From Chryseobacterium sp. SORGH_AS_0447 (GTDB lineage: Bacteria; Bacteroidota; Bacteroidia; Flavobacteriales; Weeksellaceae), in NCBI RefSeq assembly GCF_030818695.1, contig NZ_JAUTAR010000001.1:4086501-4150500 (forward strand): a DNA stretch of 64,000 nt. Reading direction: 5' to 3'. The notes under the pieces were generated by a model, which had not been told where the DNA came from, did not search any database, and saw only the letters and a list, made by a program, of their open reading frames with translations. Within the stretch, counting starts at the first letter, position 1, and each line of letters starts with the position of its first letter. Positions 1 to 7,801 of this stretch are shown piece after piece. The translations under genes were made by a program, and so were the position numbers.

Positions 1-219
<219 letters not shown>

Positions 220-239
220 TAATTAAAAAAAAATAAAAT

Positions 240-563
240 ATGAATTTACCTCAAGTGATCACCGATTTGGTAAAAGCCCAGGACGATTTTGACAGCGTTG
301 CCTATGCGAATTGTTTTTCCGAGACCGCTGTTGTTTTTGATGAAGGAAAAACGCACCACGGAAAAAAAGAAATAGAACATTGGATCTCAGATGCTAACAC
401 CCGTTATCAATCGGTTATGAAGCCTTTAAGCTATGAAGAAAATGGAACGGAAAGCATTTTAAAAGCGGAAGTTTCAGGAACGTTTCCCGGCAGCCCGATT
501 GTCTTAAGCTATCATCTGCAAATTAACAATGGCGCCATACAGTCATTGAAAGTTACGGGATAA
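240..563 (+). CDS. SnoaL/NTF2-like small protein
   Basis: This is a 107-residue cytosolic protein with no signal peptide. The pattern (N-terminal helix with FDSVAYANCFSETAVVFDEGK, then IEHWISDANTRY, then alternating strands ending LSYHLQINNGAIQSLKVTG) fits the cone-shaped NTF2/SnoaL fold used by polyketide-cyclase-like and ketosteroid-isomerase-like proteins. It follows the SDR gene by 20 nt, and SDR plus SnoaL-like pairs are common in small stress or detoxification operons. The exact reaction cannot be read from the sequence. A terminator-like hairpin starts at its stop codon. Confidence 0.75.
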   Translation: MNLPQVITDLVKAQDDFDSVAYANCFSETAVVFDEGKTHHGKKEIEHWISDANTRYQSVMKPLSYEENGTESILKAEVSGTFPGSPIVLSYHLQINNGAIQSLKVTG

Positions 564-594
564 AAAAACAGCTAAATTTTAGCCGTTTTTTTTC
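562..594. terminator. Bidirectional terminator-like hairpin
   Basis: Arms AACAGCTAAA and TTTTAGCCGTT face each other, with an A run on the left and a T run on the right. On the minus strand the one imperfect pair becomes G-U. It lies between the convergent SnoaL-like gene and the APH-type kinase gene and could serve both. Confidence 0.6.
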
Positions 595-654
595 AATTTT
601 TTTTGTTTATTACAATTGAGAATTTGCTATTATATTGTTGATGTATTTCATTTG

Positions 655-1647
655 TTACGCAATCTCAATCTTGTGGTAAGCCATCCATCGTTTCAGATTT
701 CCAACCATTCTTTTTAGATGGTCTTCATTCAGGAAGATGTTCGTCCAGTAGTCAAACCGGTCGCACTGAACGCTGATGTAATAGGTCATGATGGCTAAAC
801 AGGCGAAGGGTAAGAATTCTTTTTCTTCGTTACTGATTTCAGTTACTGTTTCGTAACCTTTGATAAAACAGTCTGCTTTTGCGTGATACTCGTCTTCGTT
901 TAAATGCGTGGTAAACAGCTGAAACAAGAAATAAGAAACATCAAAGCATAAATAACCGTTGCCACAGAAATCAAAGTCAAAAAAGGTGATTTCCTTTTCA
1001 TCGTCAATATGCAGATTATCGAACCAGACGTCAAGATGAACCGCTCCGTATCTCATCTTTTGTGGGTTAATACGATCCATTCTCAACGTTAAAAATTCAG
1101 ATAGGGTTTCTAAAAATTTAATCTCGCTGGTGTTTCGATGATAGAATGCTTTTGTTCTTGAAACAGGATTACTAAGCAGGTTCTCAGTATTGTAAGACAT
1201 TCTTTTCAGCTTAAGGTTTTCTGTCGACTGATGAACTTTTGCCAACGCCTGCCCGATGAGAAAACTGGTCTCCTGCGAAAATTTTGCCGTTTTTATTCCC
1301 TTCGCATACGAAAACAGAACTCCGAATCTGGTCCCTTCCGGTGCTTCCATCTCCTGAATGAACTGTTTTGATTGATCCGCTATTGGAAAAGCAACCGGCC
1401 GGCCTGTTTCTTTTAAAAGGTTTAAAAGCCTCAGCTCTTCTTCAATTTCCAGCCTCGTCCGCCAATCATAGGTATACACTCGGAAAACATATTGATCTTC
1501 CCCATCCTCAACAATATATAAATGATTCATCGCAAGCCGGAATACCTTACATTCCGTTTTGTTGCTCAGTCCATATTGTTGTTGAATAAGCTGACCAAGT
1601 GCATGGGGTGAAAGCGTACTGTTGATGGCCGGAAATTTCTTTGTCAT
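655..1647 (-). CDS. APH/homoserine-kinase-like phosphotransferase
   Basis: This 330-residue protein has the aminoglycoside-phosphotransferase fold, which also covers choline kinase, homoserine kinase II and SrkA-type kinases. The catalytic loop reads HLDVWFDN (H-x-D-x(4)-N) near residue 208. The metal-binding segment reads ITFFDFDFCGNG about 15 residues later. The N-lobe contains QYVFRVYTYD, an ATP-lysine-like strand in which arginine sits where lysine is often seen. No membrane segment or signal is present. It stands alone on the minus strand. The substrate is unknown; proteins of this type phosphorylate small molecules or act as stress-response kinases. Confidence 0.8.
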   Translation of the reverse strand: MTKKFPAINSTLSPHALGQLIQQQYGLSNKTECKVFRLAMNHLYIVEDGEDQYVFRVYTYDWRTRLEIEEELRLLNLLKETGRPVAFPIADQSKQFIQEMEAPEGTRFGVLFSYAKGIKTAKFSQETSFLIGQALAKVHQSTENLKLKRMSYNTENLLSNPVSRTKAFYHRNTSEIKFLETLSEFLTLRMDRINPQKMRYGAVHLDVWFDNLHIDDEKEITFFDFDFCGNGYLCFDVSYFLFQLFTTHLNEDEYHAKADCFIKGYETVTEISNEEKEFLPFACLAIMTYYISVQCDRFDYWTNIFLNEDHLKRMVGNLKRWMAYHKIEIA

Positions 1648-2006
1648 TCGTCCTTACTTTATGGCAGGTGTAAAGATAGGGAATGTGTTAAAAATTATTG
1701 ATCACAATACTGGTTTTTTAAGTGTTTTGAAGGGATGTTTTGAGGAACGATTATATCATTTAAGTCCCGGTTTATTTTGCTTTTTTATTTGCTAATCTTC
1801 TCCAAATAATTTTTAATCGGTATAAATAATTGATCCTGACCAGAAATACAATATAACGCATTTTAAGCTACTTGTGAAAGTATAATATTTCAAAAATACA
1901 GTGAGTTCTAAGCGAATGGTTCAGGAATTACATAAAATACAAAGGCAAACAGCCATAAAATAATAAAATTAAAATACTCATTTTCAAAAGGTTAATTAAA
2001 AAATCA
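1648..2006. other. AT-rich intergenic region, no gene seen
   Basis: No convincing reading frame is visible between the kinase gene and the duplicated leader that begins near 2007. The stretch holds the kinase promoter (not pinned down) and otherwise only AT-rich sequence. Confidence 0.5.
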
Positions 2007-2108
2007 AAATTTATTTAATTTTTAGGTGCAAGGTTTTCGCAATTGCGCCATTTATTAAATGAGTACTCAAGATAACGACATTAATTAAAAATATTTAAAC
2101 AATTCAAA
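2007..2108 (+). promoter_or_regulatory. Conserved leader, copy 1, with 9-codon upstream ORF
   Basis: The leader matches 6118-6234 in front of the paralogous lipoprotein gene: both contain ATTTATTTAA, then GCAAGGTTTT, then TTTATTAAATGAGTACTCAA and GATAA. Within it a short frame at 2059-2088 reads M-S-T-Q-D-N-D-I-N and stops 20 nt before the lipoprotein ATG. TAATTTTT at about 2018 could be a weak TAnnTTTG-type -7 box. Conservation outside the coding part suggests a functional 5' UTR, but it may simply reflect the duplication. Confidence 0.55.
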
Positions 2109-2684
2109 ATGAAAATTCTATCAATATCAAAATCTGTAGTGGCAATGTTAGCGTTAACAAGCCTTTTATTCATCTCATGCAAGAGAGATGATGACACTTA
2201 TATCAAACCAACAGACGTTACAGCTGTTGGCGGAGAGTATTCAGGCGAAGTTACCGTAAAAGGTACCGCTACCACAAAATACCCTACTAAATTCAGTATT
2301 GGAGGCGTAGGGATAGATCTTTATCAGATACCGTTGAATGAAATCATGCCATTGGTTGTTAAGGATGCTACTCAGGCACAGGCCGCCTTAGCGAAAACAC
2401 CTTATGGCCAACTTATCATGGATTATTCAGCTGTAGCCTCTGAATCCGGAATTATTAACGTTTTCGCAACCCCTGAACAGATGAAGTTTGATGTTCTTGA
2501 AAATGGAAAAACCAAAAAAGTGATTGTATCATTTAATGTTACCAATCAGCCGGTCTATACCAGAGCTACCAAGACGATTGACTTTGAAGTGCAGTCCACG
2601 CAAATTACGGTCGATGGCACTGCGGTAACCGCTGCACCTATTAATTATAAGTTTTTTCAATGCAAAAACCTAAGTGCTAAATAG
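2109..2684 (+). CDS. Duplicated lipoprotein of unknown function, copy 1
   Basis: This is a 191-residue lipoprotein. A hydrophobic signal is followed by the lipobox-like LLFISC (Cys at about 25) and charged residues, so the mature protein is membrane-anchored. The body opens with GGEYSGEVTVKG, continues with KFSIGGVGIDL, a helical PLVVKDATQAQAALAKTPYG segment and a beta-rich end with QCKNLSAK. By eye about 70% of residues match the copy at 6235-6804. I do not recognise a named domain with certainty; DUF4840-type Bacteroidota lipoproteins are a possibility. A small secreted protein gene follows, and its paralog also follows the second copy, so the pair is a unit. Confidence 0.8.
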   Translation: MKILSISKSVVAMLALTSLLFISCKRDDDTYIKPTDVTAVGGEYSGEVTVKGTATTKYPTKFSIGGVGIDLYQIPLNEIMPLVVKDATQAQAALAKTPYGQLIMDYSAVASESGIINVFATPEQMKFDVLENGKTKKVIVSFNVTNQPVYTRATKTIDFEVQSTQITVDGTAVTAAPINYKFFQCKNLSAK

Positions 2685-2691
2685 TGATCAT

Positions 2692-2728
2692 ATATGACTA
2701 TGCTACAGCTAATTTTGCATAGTCATAT
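2692..2728 (+). terminator. 12-bp perfect hairpin between the two cassette genes
   Basis: ATATGACTATGC at 2692-2703 pairs exactly with GCATAGTCATAT at 2717-2728 around a 13-nt loop. No clear T run follows, so it may be an attenuator or an mRNA-stabilising or processing hairpin rather than a full terminator. It lies 26 nt before the next start codon. Confidence 0.5.
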
Positions 2729-2766
2729 TGAACGTTCCAGTATTAACAATCAAAATGACAGAAAAA

Positions 2767-3252
2767 ATGAAAAGAACTTTTTTATTAGCTGCCCTTGCAA
2801 CAGCAATCAGCTCAAACATCACATTCGCACAAGCTAAACTTACTCAAAAGCCTTTAGCTGCGGCAAAAAGCCAAACTATAAAACAGGTAAGCATACCATT
2901 TAAAGAAGCAAAAAGTTATTTTACCAATAACAATGCTAAACCAGGTGTAGTCAAAATTGTAACCCAGGAGGCGTTTGACAAATACTTCGGTGCTGCTTCG
3001 ACAATGAAATCTTCAGGGACGAAAATAGATTTTTCAAAGCAGATCGTATTAGCTGTTATCGGGCAGCAAAGTAAGAATATGGTATCGCTGGAAGCAAAAT
3101 CAGTAACTAAAAAGGCAGACGGAACATTGGTGCTTCTTTACCGAAAGCATGTCGGAAAAAAACAGGGCTATAGCAGCCTTACAAGCCTTATCCTCATAGT
3201 GGACAAACAAACTGCAGGTCCGGGAGATCTCAAAGCAATAGAAATAAAGTGA
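2767..3252 (+). CDS. Small secreted protein, cassette partner, copy 1
   Basis: From the ATG at 2767 the product has 161 residues and a clean Sec signal (MKRTFLLAALATAISS then FAQ); an ATG at 2755 is the alternative start. The mature part contains IPFKEAKSYFTNNN, a helix EAFDKYFGAAS, KIDFSKQIVLAVIG and the C-terminal SLTSLILIVDK. The protein at 7802-8299 shares this layout block by block, so the two are paralogs. The function is unknown; the small periplasmic beta-rich layout resembles secreted protease-inhibitor-like proteins, but no motif proves this. It follows the lipoprotein gene by 82 nt and ends at a strong terminator. Confidence 0.78.
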   Translation: MKRTFLLAALATAISSNITFAQAKLTQKPLAAAKSQTIKQVSIPFKEAKSYFTNNNAKPGVVKIVTQEAFDKYFGAASTMKSSGTKIDFSKQIVLAVIGQQSKNMVSLEAKSVTKKADGTLVLLYRKHVGKKQGYSSLTSLILIVDKQTAGPGDLKAIEIK

Positions 3253-3272
3253 TTTAATTTGATGTGGTTATG

Positions 3273-3312
3273 AAGGGGACAAACATTCCAAGTGAATGTG
3301 TCCCTTTTTTTT
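3273..3312 (+). terminator. Rho-independent terminator
   Basis: GGGACA plus ACATTC pairs with GAATGTGTCCC (a two-base bulge on the left arm) and is followed by eight T residues. It closes the first cassette, 20 nt after the stop codon. Confidence 0.85.
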
Positions 3313-3414
3313 CACGTTCAATTCTGGAAAAGAGTCTGTCCAAACTCTCTAATAAAAAAAGTTGAATTTTTATGAATTTTGCCACGTGTAACATAAACTT
3401 TACTATAAATGACC

Positions 3415-3422
3415 TAAATTTG
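3415..3422 (+). promoter_or_regulatory. -7 promoter box of the sigma factor gene
   Basis: TAAATTTG matches the Bacteroidota consensus TAnnTTTG. Transcription would start near 3428, just upstream of the ATG at 3450. This favours 3450 over the in-frame ATG at 3372, which lies upstream of the box. Confidence 0.55.
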
Positions 3423-3449
3423 TCATTAAAATTTGATGATGAAAAACCT

Positions 3450-4046
3450 ATGCCTCCCAATCCCTTGAAAGTAGTTATTTCCGAAGAACAGGAATTGGTC
3501 AATGATCTTTTAAAGAAAGACAAAAATGCCTGGAAGTATTTCTATAATCTGTATGCAAAGGATCTTATCCGAATCTGCGGTCGTTATGTCAGCGATAGCG
3601 AACAGATCAATGATATCCTTCAGGAAGGATTTGTAAAAATGTTTCAGTCCATCGATAAGTTTGAGTATCGGGGAGATGGTTCATTGAGGGCCTGGATGAC
3701 GAGGATAATCATCAATGAAGCACTTGGCTATTTGCGAACCTCAACTAAAAATATGGAAGAACCGGTTGATCCGCAGGAAATTCCGGATCATGAGGATGAA
3801 TCTGATGAGCCTGAAATGCAAGATGTTCCCTCATCTGTTTTATATTCGATGATTCAGGAACTCCCTGTTGGATACCGGACTGTTTTTAACTTATTTGTAT
3901 TTGAAGACATGGGTCATAAAGAGATAGCAAAACGACTGGGTATAGCAGAGGCATCGTCAGCCTCCCAGTTTCACCGGGCAAAAAAGATTCTGGCGAAAAA
4001 AATTACCGATTACAAACAAAGTAATGAAAGGCACTATGGACGATAA
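3450..4046 (+). CDS. ECF-type RNA polymerase sigma factor
   Basis: From the ATG at 3450 the protein has 198 residues. Region 2 is visible as AWKYFYNLYAKDLIRICGRY then DILQEGFVKMFQSIDKFEY and LRAWMTRIIINEALGYLR, the core- and -10-binding helices. An acidic linker (EDESDEPEMQD) leads to region 4, LPVGYRTVFNLFVFEDMGHK followed by a helix-turn-helix IAKRLGIAEASSASQFHRAK. This layout is normal for sigma-70 family group 4. The gene overlaps the next one by 11 nt, which is the usual arrangement of an ECF sigma factor with its regulator. The first 26 codons of the longest frame are probably not translated, because a TAAATTTG box lies inside them. Confidence 0.88.
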   Translation: MPPNPLKVVISEEQELVNDLLKKDKNAWKYFYNLYAKDLIRICGRYVSDSEQINDILQEGFVKMFQSIDKFEYRGDGSLRAWMTRIIINEALGYLRTSTKNMEEPVDPQEIPDHEDESDEPEMQDVPSSVLYSMIQELPVGYRTVFNLFVFEDMGHKEIAKRLGIAEASSASQFHRAKKILAKKITDYKQSNERHYGR

Positions 4047-5442
4047 ATGGTTAAATAAATTGCGGGAGAAGGTCAATGACCATGATCCGCAGTATAAAGA
4101 TGATTTTTGGGAATCAATAGAAGAACGCCTTTTTCCTGAAGAGGATAAAAAACTGGCGCCGGTGAAGAAATTTCCGATTGCCCGGGTGATTACCTTTGCG
4201 GCATCTATCGCAGCATGCCTTTTGGTGATGTTCGTTTCCTATTTTCTTTTAAACGATAATTCTTCACCATCCGGTAAAAACCAGATAGCCGGAGCGAAGA
4301 AACCTGTTGATACATCTTCTTCACCTCAAAATGATGGGGCGGATCTTTTGACAAGTGAGCAGAACGACACACAGGTTGGCCAAACGATGCCTGAGCTTAG
4401 CGATCTGGAAAGTGCCAAAGAGCAGAGAAAAGCTGTTAAAATAAATTTGAAAGACCAGTTTGGCAGCAATCGCAAAGATGCTGATCAAAGTATAGCTGCC
4501 GCCGTACCGAAAGTTGGTACAACGGAACCGGTACTTTCAGACAACAACGTACTTCCAGATAACAAGGTACTTTCAGCTAACAATAATGCACCAAAGGCTG
4601 ATGCGAACAGTTCCAACGGTATTCCGCAAATACTGAAACCAAACGAAGAAGATAATGAGCTCATCAAAAAGGAAAAACTTCTTGAGGATCTTACCATCAA
4701 TAAAAAACTGATGGCCAAGGCCAAAAAGCCAAATATCCTGAAAGTATTAGGGGGGAGTTTATTATCTGCCGGAGTGATCCCTGGCGCAAGTTCCGTAGCC
4801 AATGGTTATGCCTCATTCGATAATATAGCCGCGGGTGCTGATTCAACCCACGTAATCGGACCCGGATCAGACCACTTATCGGATATTTTAGCCGGTAACC
4901 AGAATCAGCAGGTGAATTCAACCATCAGAAAAAACAAAGCATTATCTTTTGGAATATCTGTAAATACGGACATTTCAAAAAAATGGAGCCTAAGCTCAGG
5001 ACTGTTTTATACAAAACTTTCTTCTGAGATTGAAGCCGGATCAGATGAATATAATTATTCCATCAAGCAGGTTTCCCACTATATCGGTGTACCTGTCCAG
5101 TTGAATTACCGCTTTATCAATAAACCAAAAGTTCGTGTTTACGTCGGTGCGGGCGGGCAGGTCGATTTCGCTGTGGCATCAAAAAGAACAAATAGCTATG
5201 AAGTGGCAGGAGCCAGTTTCTCCGATAACGATCCTTCCTACAAGCCTCAGAATGTCAGGTTTTCGCTTGCAGCAGCCCCGGGAATAGAATACCGTTTCAG
5301 CAAAAACCTGGGATTATATGTAGAACCGGGCATTAGATATTTCTTCCGTGAAAATAACTCCAACGAAGCGAATACGGAACGAAATCCTGCTGGCTTCAGC
5401 TTACGTACAGGACTAAGGTATACTATAAATGCTAAAGATTAG
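4036..5442 (+). CDS. Anti-sigma-like inner-membrane anchor fused to outer-membrane beta-barrel domain
   Basis: From the ATG at 4036 the protein has 468 residues (an ATG at 4024 is also possible). The N-terminus MDDKWLNKLREKVNDHDPQY and a helix ending EERLFPEED resemble the cytosolic sigma-binding part of Bacteroidota anti-sigma factors. One membrane segment follows (FPIARVITFAASIAACLLVM, residues about 46-66). A long Ser/Asn/Asp-rich periplasmic stretch runs to about residue 295. The last 165 residues (LSFGISVNTDISKKWSLSSG onwards) read as an OMP_b-brl type eight-stranded barrel ending SLRTGLRYTINAKD. If both ends insert, the protein would span both membranes. It overlaps the sigma factor gene, so co-expression and control of that sigma factor are likely; the role is inferred. 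Confidence 0.78.
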   Translation: MDDKWLNKLREKVNDHDPQYKDDFWESIEERLFPEEDKKLAPVKKFPIARVITFAASIAACLLVMFVSYFLLNDNSSPSGKNQIAGAKKPVDTSSSPQNDGADLLTSEQNDTQVGQTMPELSDLESAKEQRKAVKINLKDQFGSNRKDADQSIAAAVPKVGTTEPVLSDNNVLPDNKVLSANNNAPKADANSSNGIPQILKPNEEDNELIKKEKLLEDLTINKKLMAKAKKPNILKVLGGSLLSAGVIPGASSVANGYASFDNIAAGADSTHVIGPGSDHLSDILAGNQNQQVNSTIRKNKALSFGISVNTDISKKWSLSSGLFYTKLSSEIEAGSDEYNYSIKQVSHYIGVPVQLNYRFINKPKVRVYVGAGGQVDFAVASKRTNSYEVAGASFSDNDPSYKPQNVRFSLAAAPGIEYRFSKNLGLYVEPGIRYFFRENNSNEANTERNPAGFSLRTGLRYTINAKD

Positions 5443-5523
5443 ACATATGATATTTAATTACTGATTATCATAGATCATAAATACAGTAGAAGTTTTCTCA
5501 AAGGCGTAGCTTATTGTAAAAAA

Positions 5524-5560
5524 AATATTCTCTATTTATTCCTGGTAAATAGAGAATATT
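5524..5560. terminator. 15-bp perfect inverted repeat
   Basis: AATATTCTCTATTTA (5524-5538) and TAAATAGAGAATATT (5546-5560) are exact reverse complements around the loop TTCCTGG. It lies 81 nt after the stop of the barrel gene. The stem is AT-rich and no separate T run follows, so it may be a terminator or a stabilising hairpin. Confidence 0.6.
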
Positions 5561-6117
5561 ATGATCCATGAAGTATTTTACCTGGCTACTGAGGTTGCAA
5601 TTGACGGTAGCTTATCCGGTTTAAATCACTTCCTAATTCCCATTCAGAGCTATATGCTGGCAATTCCCTGTCTTCATATGGTCTGAGCCAAATTTAAACC
5701 AGACGTCGTATTTAAGGTTTTATGAGTCTCCATTCTGATTTACTCTTCATATTTATTTATGAAGCTGATGATTTATTTAAATCGTATTCAGCATACTGTC
5801 ATTTACCGAAATAGTAAAAGCAATCAAAATTGATTTCTAACTGATCTCATCCATCAACTATAGCTATCAATAAAGCCATAGATTTTTTATTTATAAAATT
5901 ACCGTCACTTTTGGAAGTTATTTTTTCTATCACCTGTTTTTAAAAGGTTCTTATAGGTTGGATTAAATATAAAATCTCTGACGGATATTTTGCCATTCCA
6001 TTTCTCTTCGCCAACTTATTTAAGTACCCTTCGACTAGATTATAAGTTCCGGTTTTCCCTACCCGAAAGCGATGCATACAATGTGATTAATGGTAAGTAT
6101 TTAAAATTAATTAACTG
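5561..6117. other. Intergenic region, no gene seen
   Basis: Between the hairpin at 5560 and the leader near 6118 there is no convincing gene. A 64-codon frame at 5990-6184 has no recognisable domain and runs into the conserved leader, so it is treated as chance. Confidence 0.55.
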
Positions 6118-6234
6118 CAAATCAATAATTTATTTAAATACCTATATTTTTCATGCAAGGTTTTTAAAAAGCTGCATTTATTAAATGAGTACTCAAGATA
6201 ATTACATTAATCAAATCATTAATCACACACAAAA
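6118..6234 (+). promoter_or_regulatory. Conserved leader, copy 2, with upstream ORF overlapping the next start
   Basis: The segment is homologous to 2007-2108: AATTTATTTAA, GCAAGGTTTTT and TTTATTAAATGAGTACTCAA are shared. The short frame starting at 6185 again opens M-S-T-Q-D-N and here runs 17 codons to a TGA at 6236-6238 that overlaps the lipoprotein ATG at 6235. TATATTTT at about 6142 may be a weak -7 box. A coupled leader peptide is possible; a passive remnant of the duplication is the alternative. Confidence 0.5.
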
Positions 6235-6804
6235 ATGAGAATTTCAACAATATCAAAAACATTAACCGCAGTTCTGGCTATATCAGCTCTTTGTTTCACT
6301 TCCTGTAAAAAAGATACCTTTATTACCACGGACAATACACAGGCTGTAGGAGGCGAATATTCAGGAGAACTTAGTGTAAAAGGGAGTGCTATAAAAAAAT
6401 ATACTACCAAATTCAGTATTGGGGGCGTAGGCATAGAGCTGAGCCAAATCCCCCTGGACGAGATTATTCCATTGGTTGTAAAAGACAGTAAGCAGGCACA
6501 GGCAGCACTGGCTAAAACACCGTTCGGTTTGCTCACCATGGATTACTCAGCAGTTTCAATTGAGTCCGGAATAATCGATGTATATGCTACCCCGGAGCAA
6601 ATGAAATTTGATGTCCTTGAAGATGGGAAAACGAAGAAAGTTGCTGTAACCTTTAATGTATATAAGCAGCCGGTATATAACGCTTATACAAAGTTGATCA
6701 ACTTTGAGTTACAGGTTACTCAGATTTCCGTGGATGGAAAATCTGTAACTGCCGCTCCGGTAAATTTCAATTTCATTCAATGCAAAAATCTCAGTGCCAA
6801 ATAG
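6235..6804 (+). CDS. Duplicated lipoprotein of unknown function, copy 2
   Basis: This 189-residue lipoprotein has a signal ending ALCFTSC (Cys at about 23) and is paralogous to the gene at 2109-2684. Shared blocks include AVGGEYSGE, KFSIGGVGIEL, QAQAALAKTPFG, ATPEQMKFDVLE and the C-terminal QCKNLSAK. Divergence is concentrated just after the lipobox and in the LINFELQVTQISVDG strand region, as expected for an old duplication with both copies kept intact. No catalytic motif is visible. The downstream order differs from copy 1, because the gene at 6943 sits between this lipoprotein and its small secreted partner at 7802. Confidence 0.8.
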   Translation: MRISTISKTLTAVLAISALCFTSCKKDTFITTDNTQAVGGEYSGELSVKGSAIKKYTTKFSIGGVGIELSQIPLDEIIPLVVKDSKQAQAALAKTPFGLLTMDYSAVSIESGIIDVYATPEQMKFDVLEDGKTKKVAVTFNVYKQPVYNAYTKLINFELQVTQISVDGKSVTAAPVNFNFIQCKNLSAK

Positions 6805-6822
6805 CATAAAGATCCTGAGAAT

Positions 6823-6846
6823 ACCCCATGCCGTAGTGAATGGGGT
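6823..6846 (+). terminator. Weak hairpin after lipoprotein copy 2
   Basis: ACCCCAT and ATGGGGT (7 bp) enclose a 10-nt loop, 19 nt after the stop codon. There is no good T run, so termination is uncertain. Confidence 0.35.
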
Positions 6847-6942
6847 GCTTAACACTTTATTAGATGCAAAACAAAGCATCAGAAACAGCTAGCTGAGTTT
6901 ACTATACTTAGCGTTTCAACCGGTAATAAAAAAGAACTACAT

Positions 6943-7539
6943 ATGAGAACTTACTGTATCCAGTCACTGGTATTTTTAATATTCATTTCAACAATGGCAT
7001 CCGCGCAAAACACGGTTCTATATTATGACGTCATTCATCATGATAAGGTGGTAGGCAACACCGTTGTTAAAAAGATGGGTAATGATCAAAATTTTAATAT
7101 CACGTTGCACTTCTCTGCAGATATTAATTTTCTTATTAAAAGAGTGGTCATTCAAGGTAAAGAACACGCACGGTTTGAAAATGGAATTTTGCAATATGGT
7201 TCCATATTTCGACAAGCCAATGATAAAATTAAAACCGACAAATCAATAAAACGCTTAGGAAGTTCTTACACGGTACATGATGGGAACCAGTCCCGCACAG
7301 TAGGGTTAGGAGAAATACACGATAATATGCTAAGTCTGCTGTTTAACGAACCCCAAAAAGTTAATGCAATATATTCCGATAACCAGCAGAAACTGGTCAA
7401 TGTAAAAGAAACTTCTCCCCATCAATATATTATTCCGGGAAAAGATGAAAGCAGCAGTACCTATATTTTTCAAAATGGACAATGCAGCAGGATTATTATT
7501 AAAAGCGACCTGTTGACTTTACAATTAGTACGAAAATAA
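6943..7539 (+). CDS. Secreted protein of unknown function (DUF6134-like)
   Basis: This 198-residue protein has a Sec signal (MRTYCIQSLVFLIFIS, cleavage near ASAQ). The mature part begins TVLYYDVIHHDKVVGNTVVK, followed by strand-rich sequence and a C-terminal YIFQNGQCSRIIIKSDLLTL. The opening, in which a secreted protein describes a Y-D-V-x(4)-K-x-V-G strand pair, resembles the DUF6134 family found in Bacteroidota; I am only moderately sure of that match. No function is known. It is placed between the two halves of the second duplicated cassette and absent from the first, so it was either inserted here or lost there. Confidence 0.7.
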   Translation: MRTYCIQSLVFLIFISTMASAQNTVLYYDVIHHDKVVGNTVVKKMGNDQNFNITLHFSADINFLIKRVVIQGKEHARFENGILQYGSIFRQANDKIKTDKSIKRLGSSYTVHDGNQSRTVGLGEIHDNMLSLLFNEPQKVNAIYSDNQQKLVNVKETSPHQYIIPGKDESSSTYIFQNGQCSRIIIKSDLLTLQLVRK

Positions 7540-7750
7540 AAATCTGGTCGAGAACCATGCTAAGACTTCTGACATTGTTAAGAATAATTTCAGAGATAAG
7601 AATAATGCGCGCAAGAAAACCATCAACGTCTTAGCTTCGAATTTCTGCTTTACGGCTTTTTTCATTTTATTAAATAGGGTCTCTAGGACTAGATATCTGT
7701 ATTAATCCTTTATCCTAATTAACCGTTACGAACTGTCGATCACTACACGA

Positions 7751-7770
7751 TAATCAAATGTATTTGATTA
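7751..7770. promoter_or_regulatory. Perfect palindrome, possible operator
   Basis: TAATCAAATGTATTTGATTA is a 9-bp inverted repeat around a GT centre. It lies 31 nt upstream of the start at 7802, a position suited to a repressor or activator site. It has no T run and its centre is too short for a stable hairpin. Confidence 0.4.
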
Positions 7771-7801
7771 ATCTTTCCTGTAAACTGTCAAAACTAAACT
7801 T

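Noticed and set aside
5990-6184. 64-codon frame between the barrel gene and lipoprotein copy 2
   Set aside because: No domain, no signal, and its end runs through the conserved leader; looks like chance.
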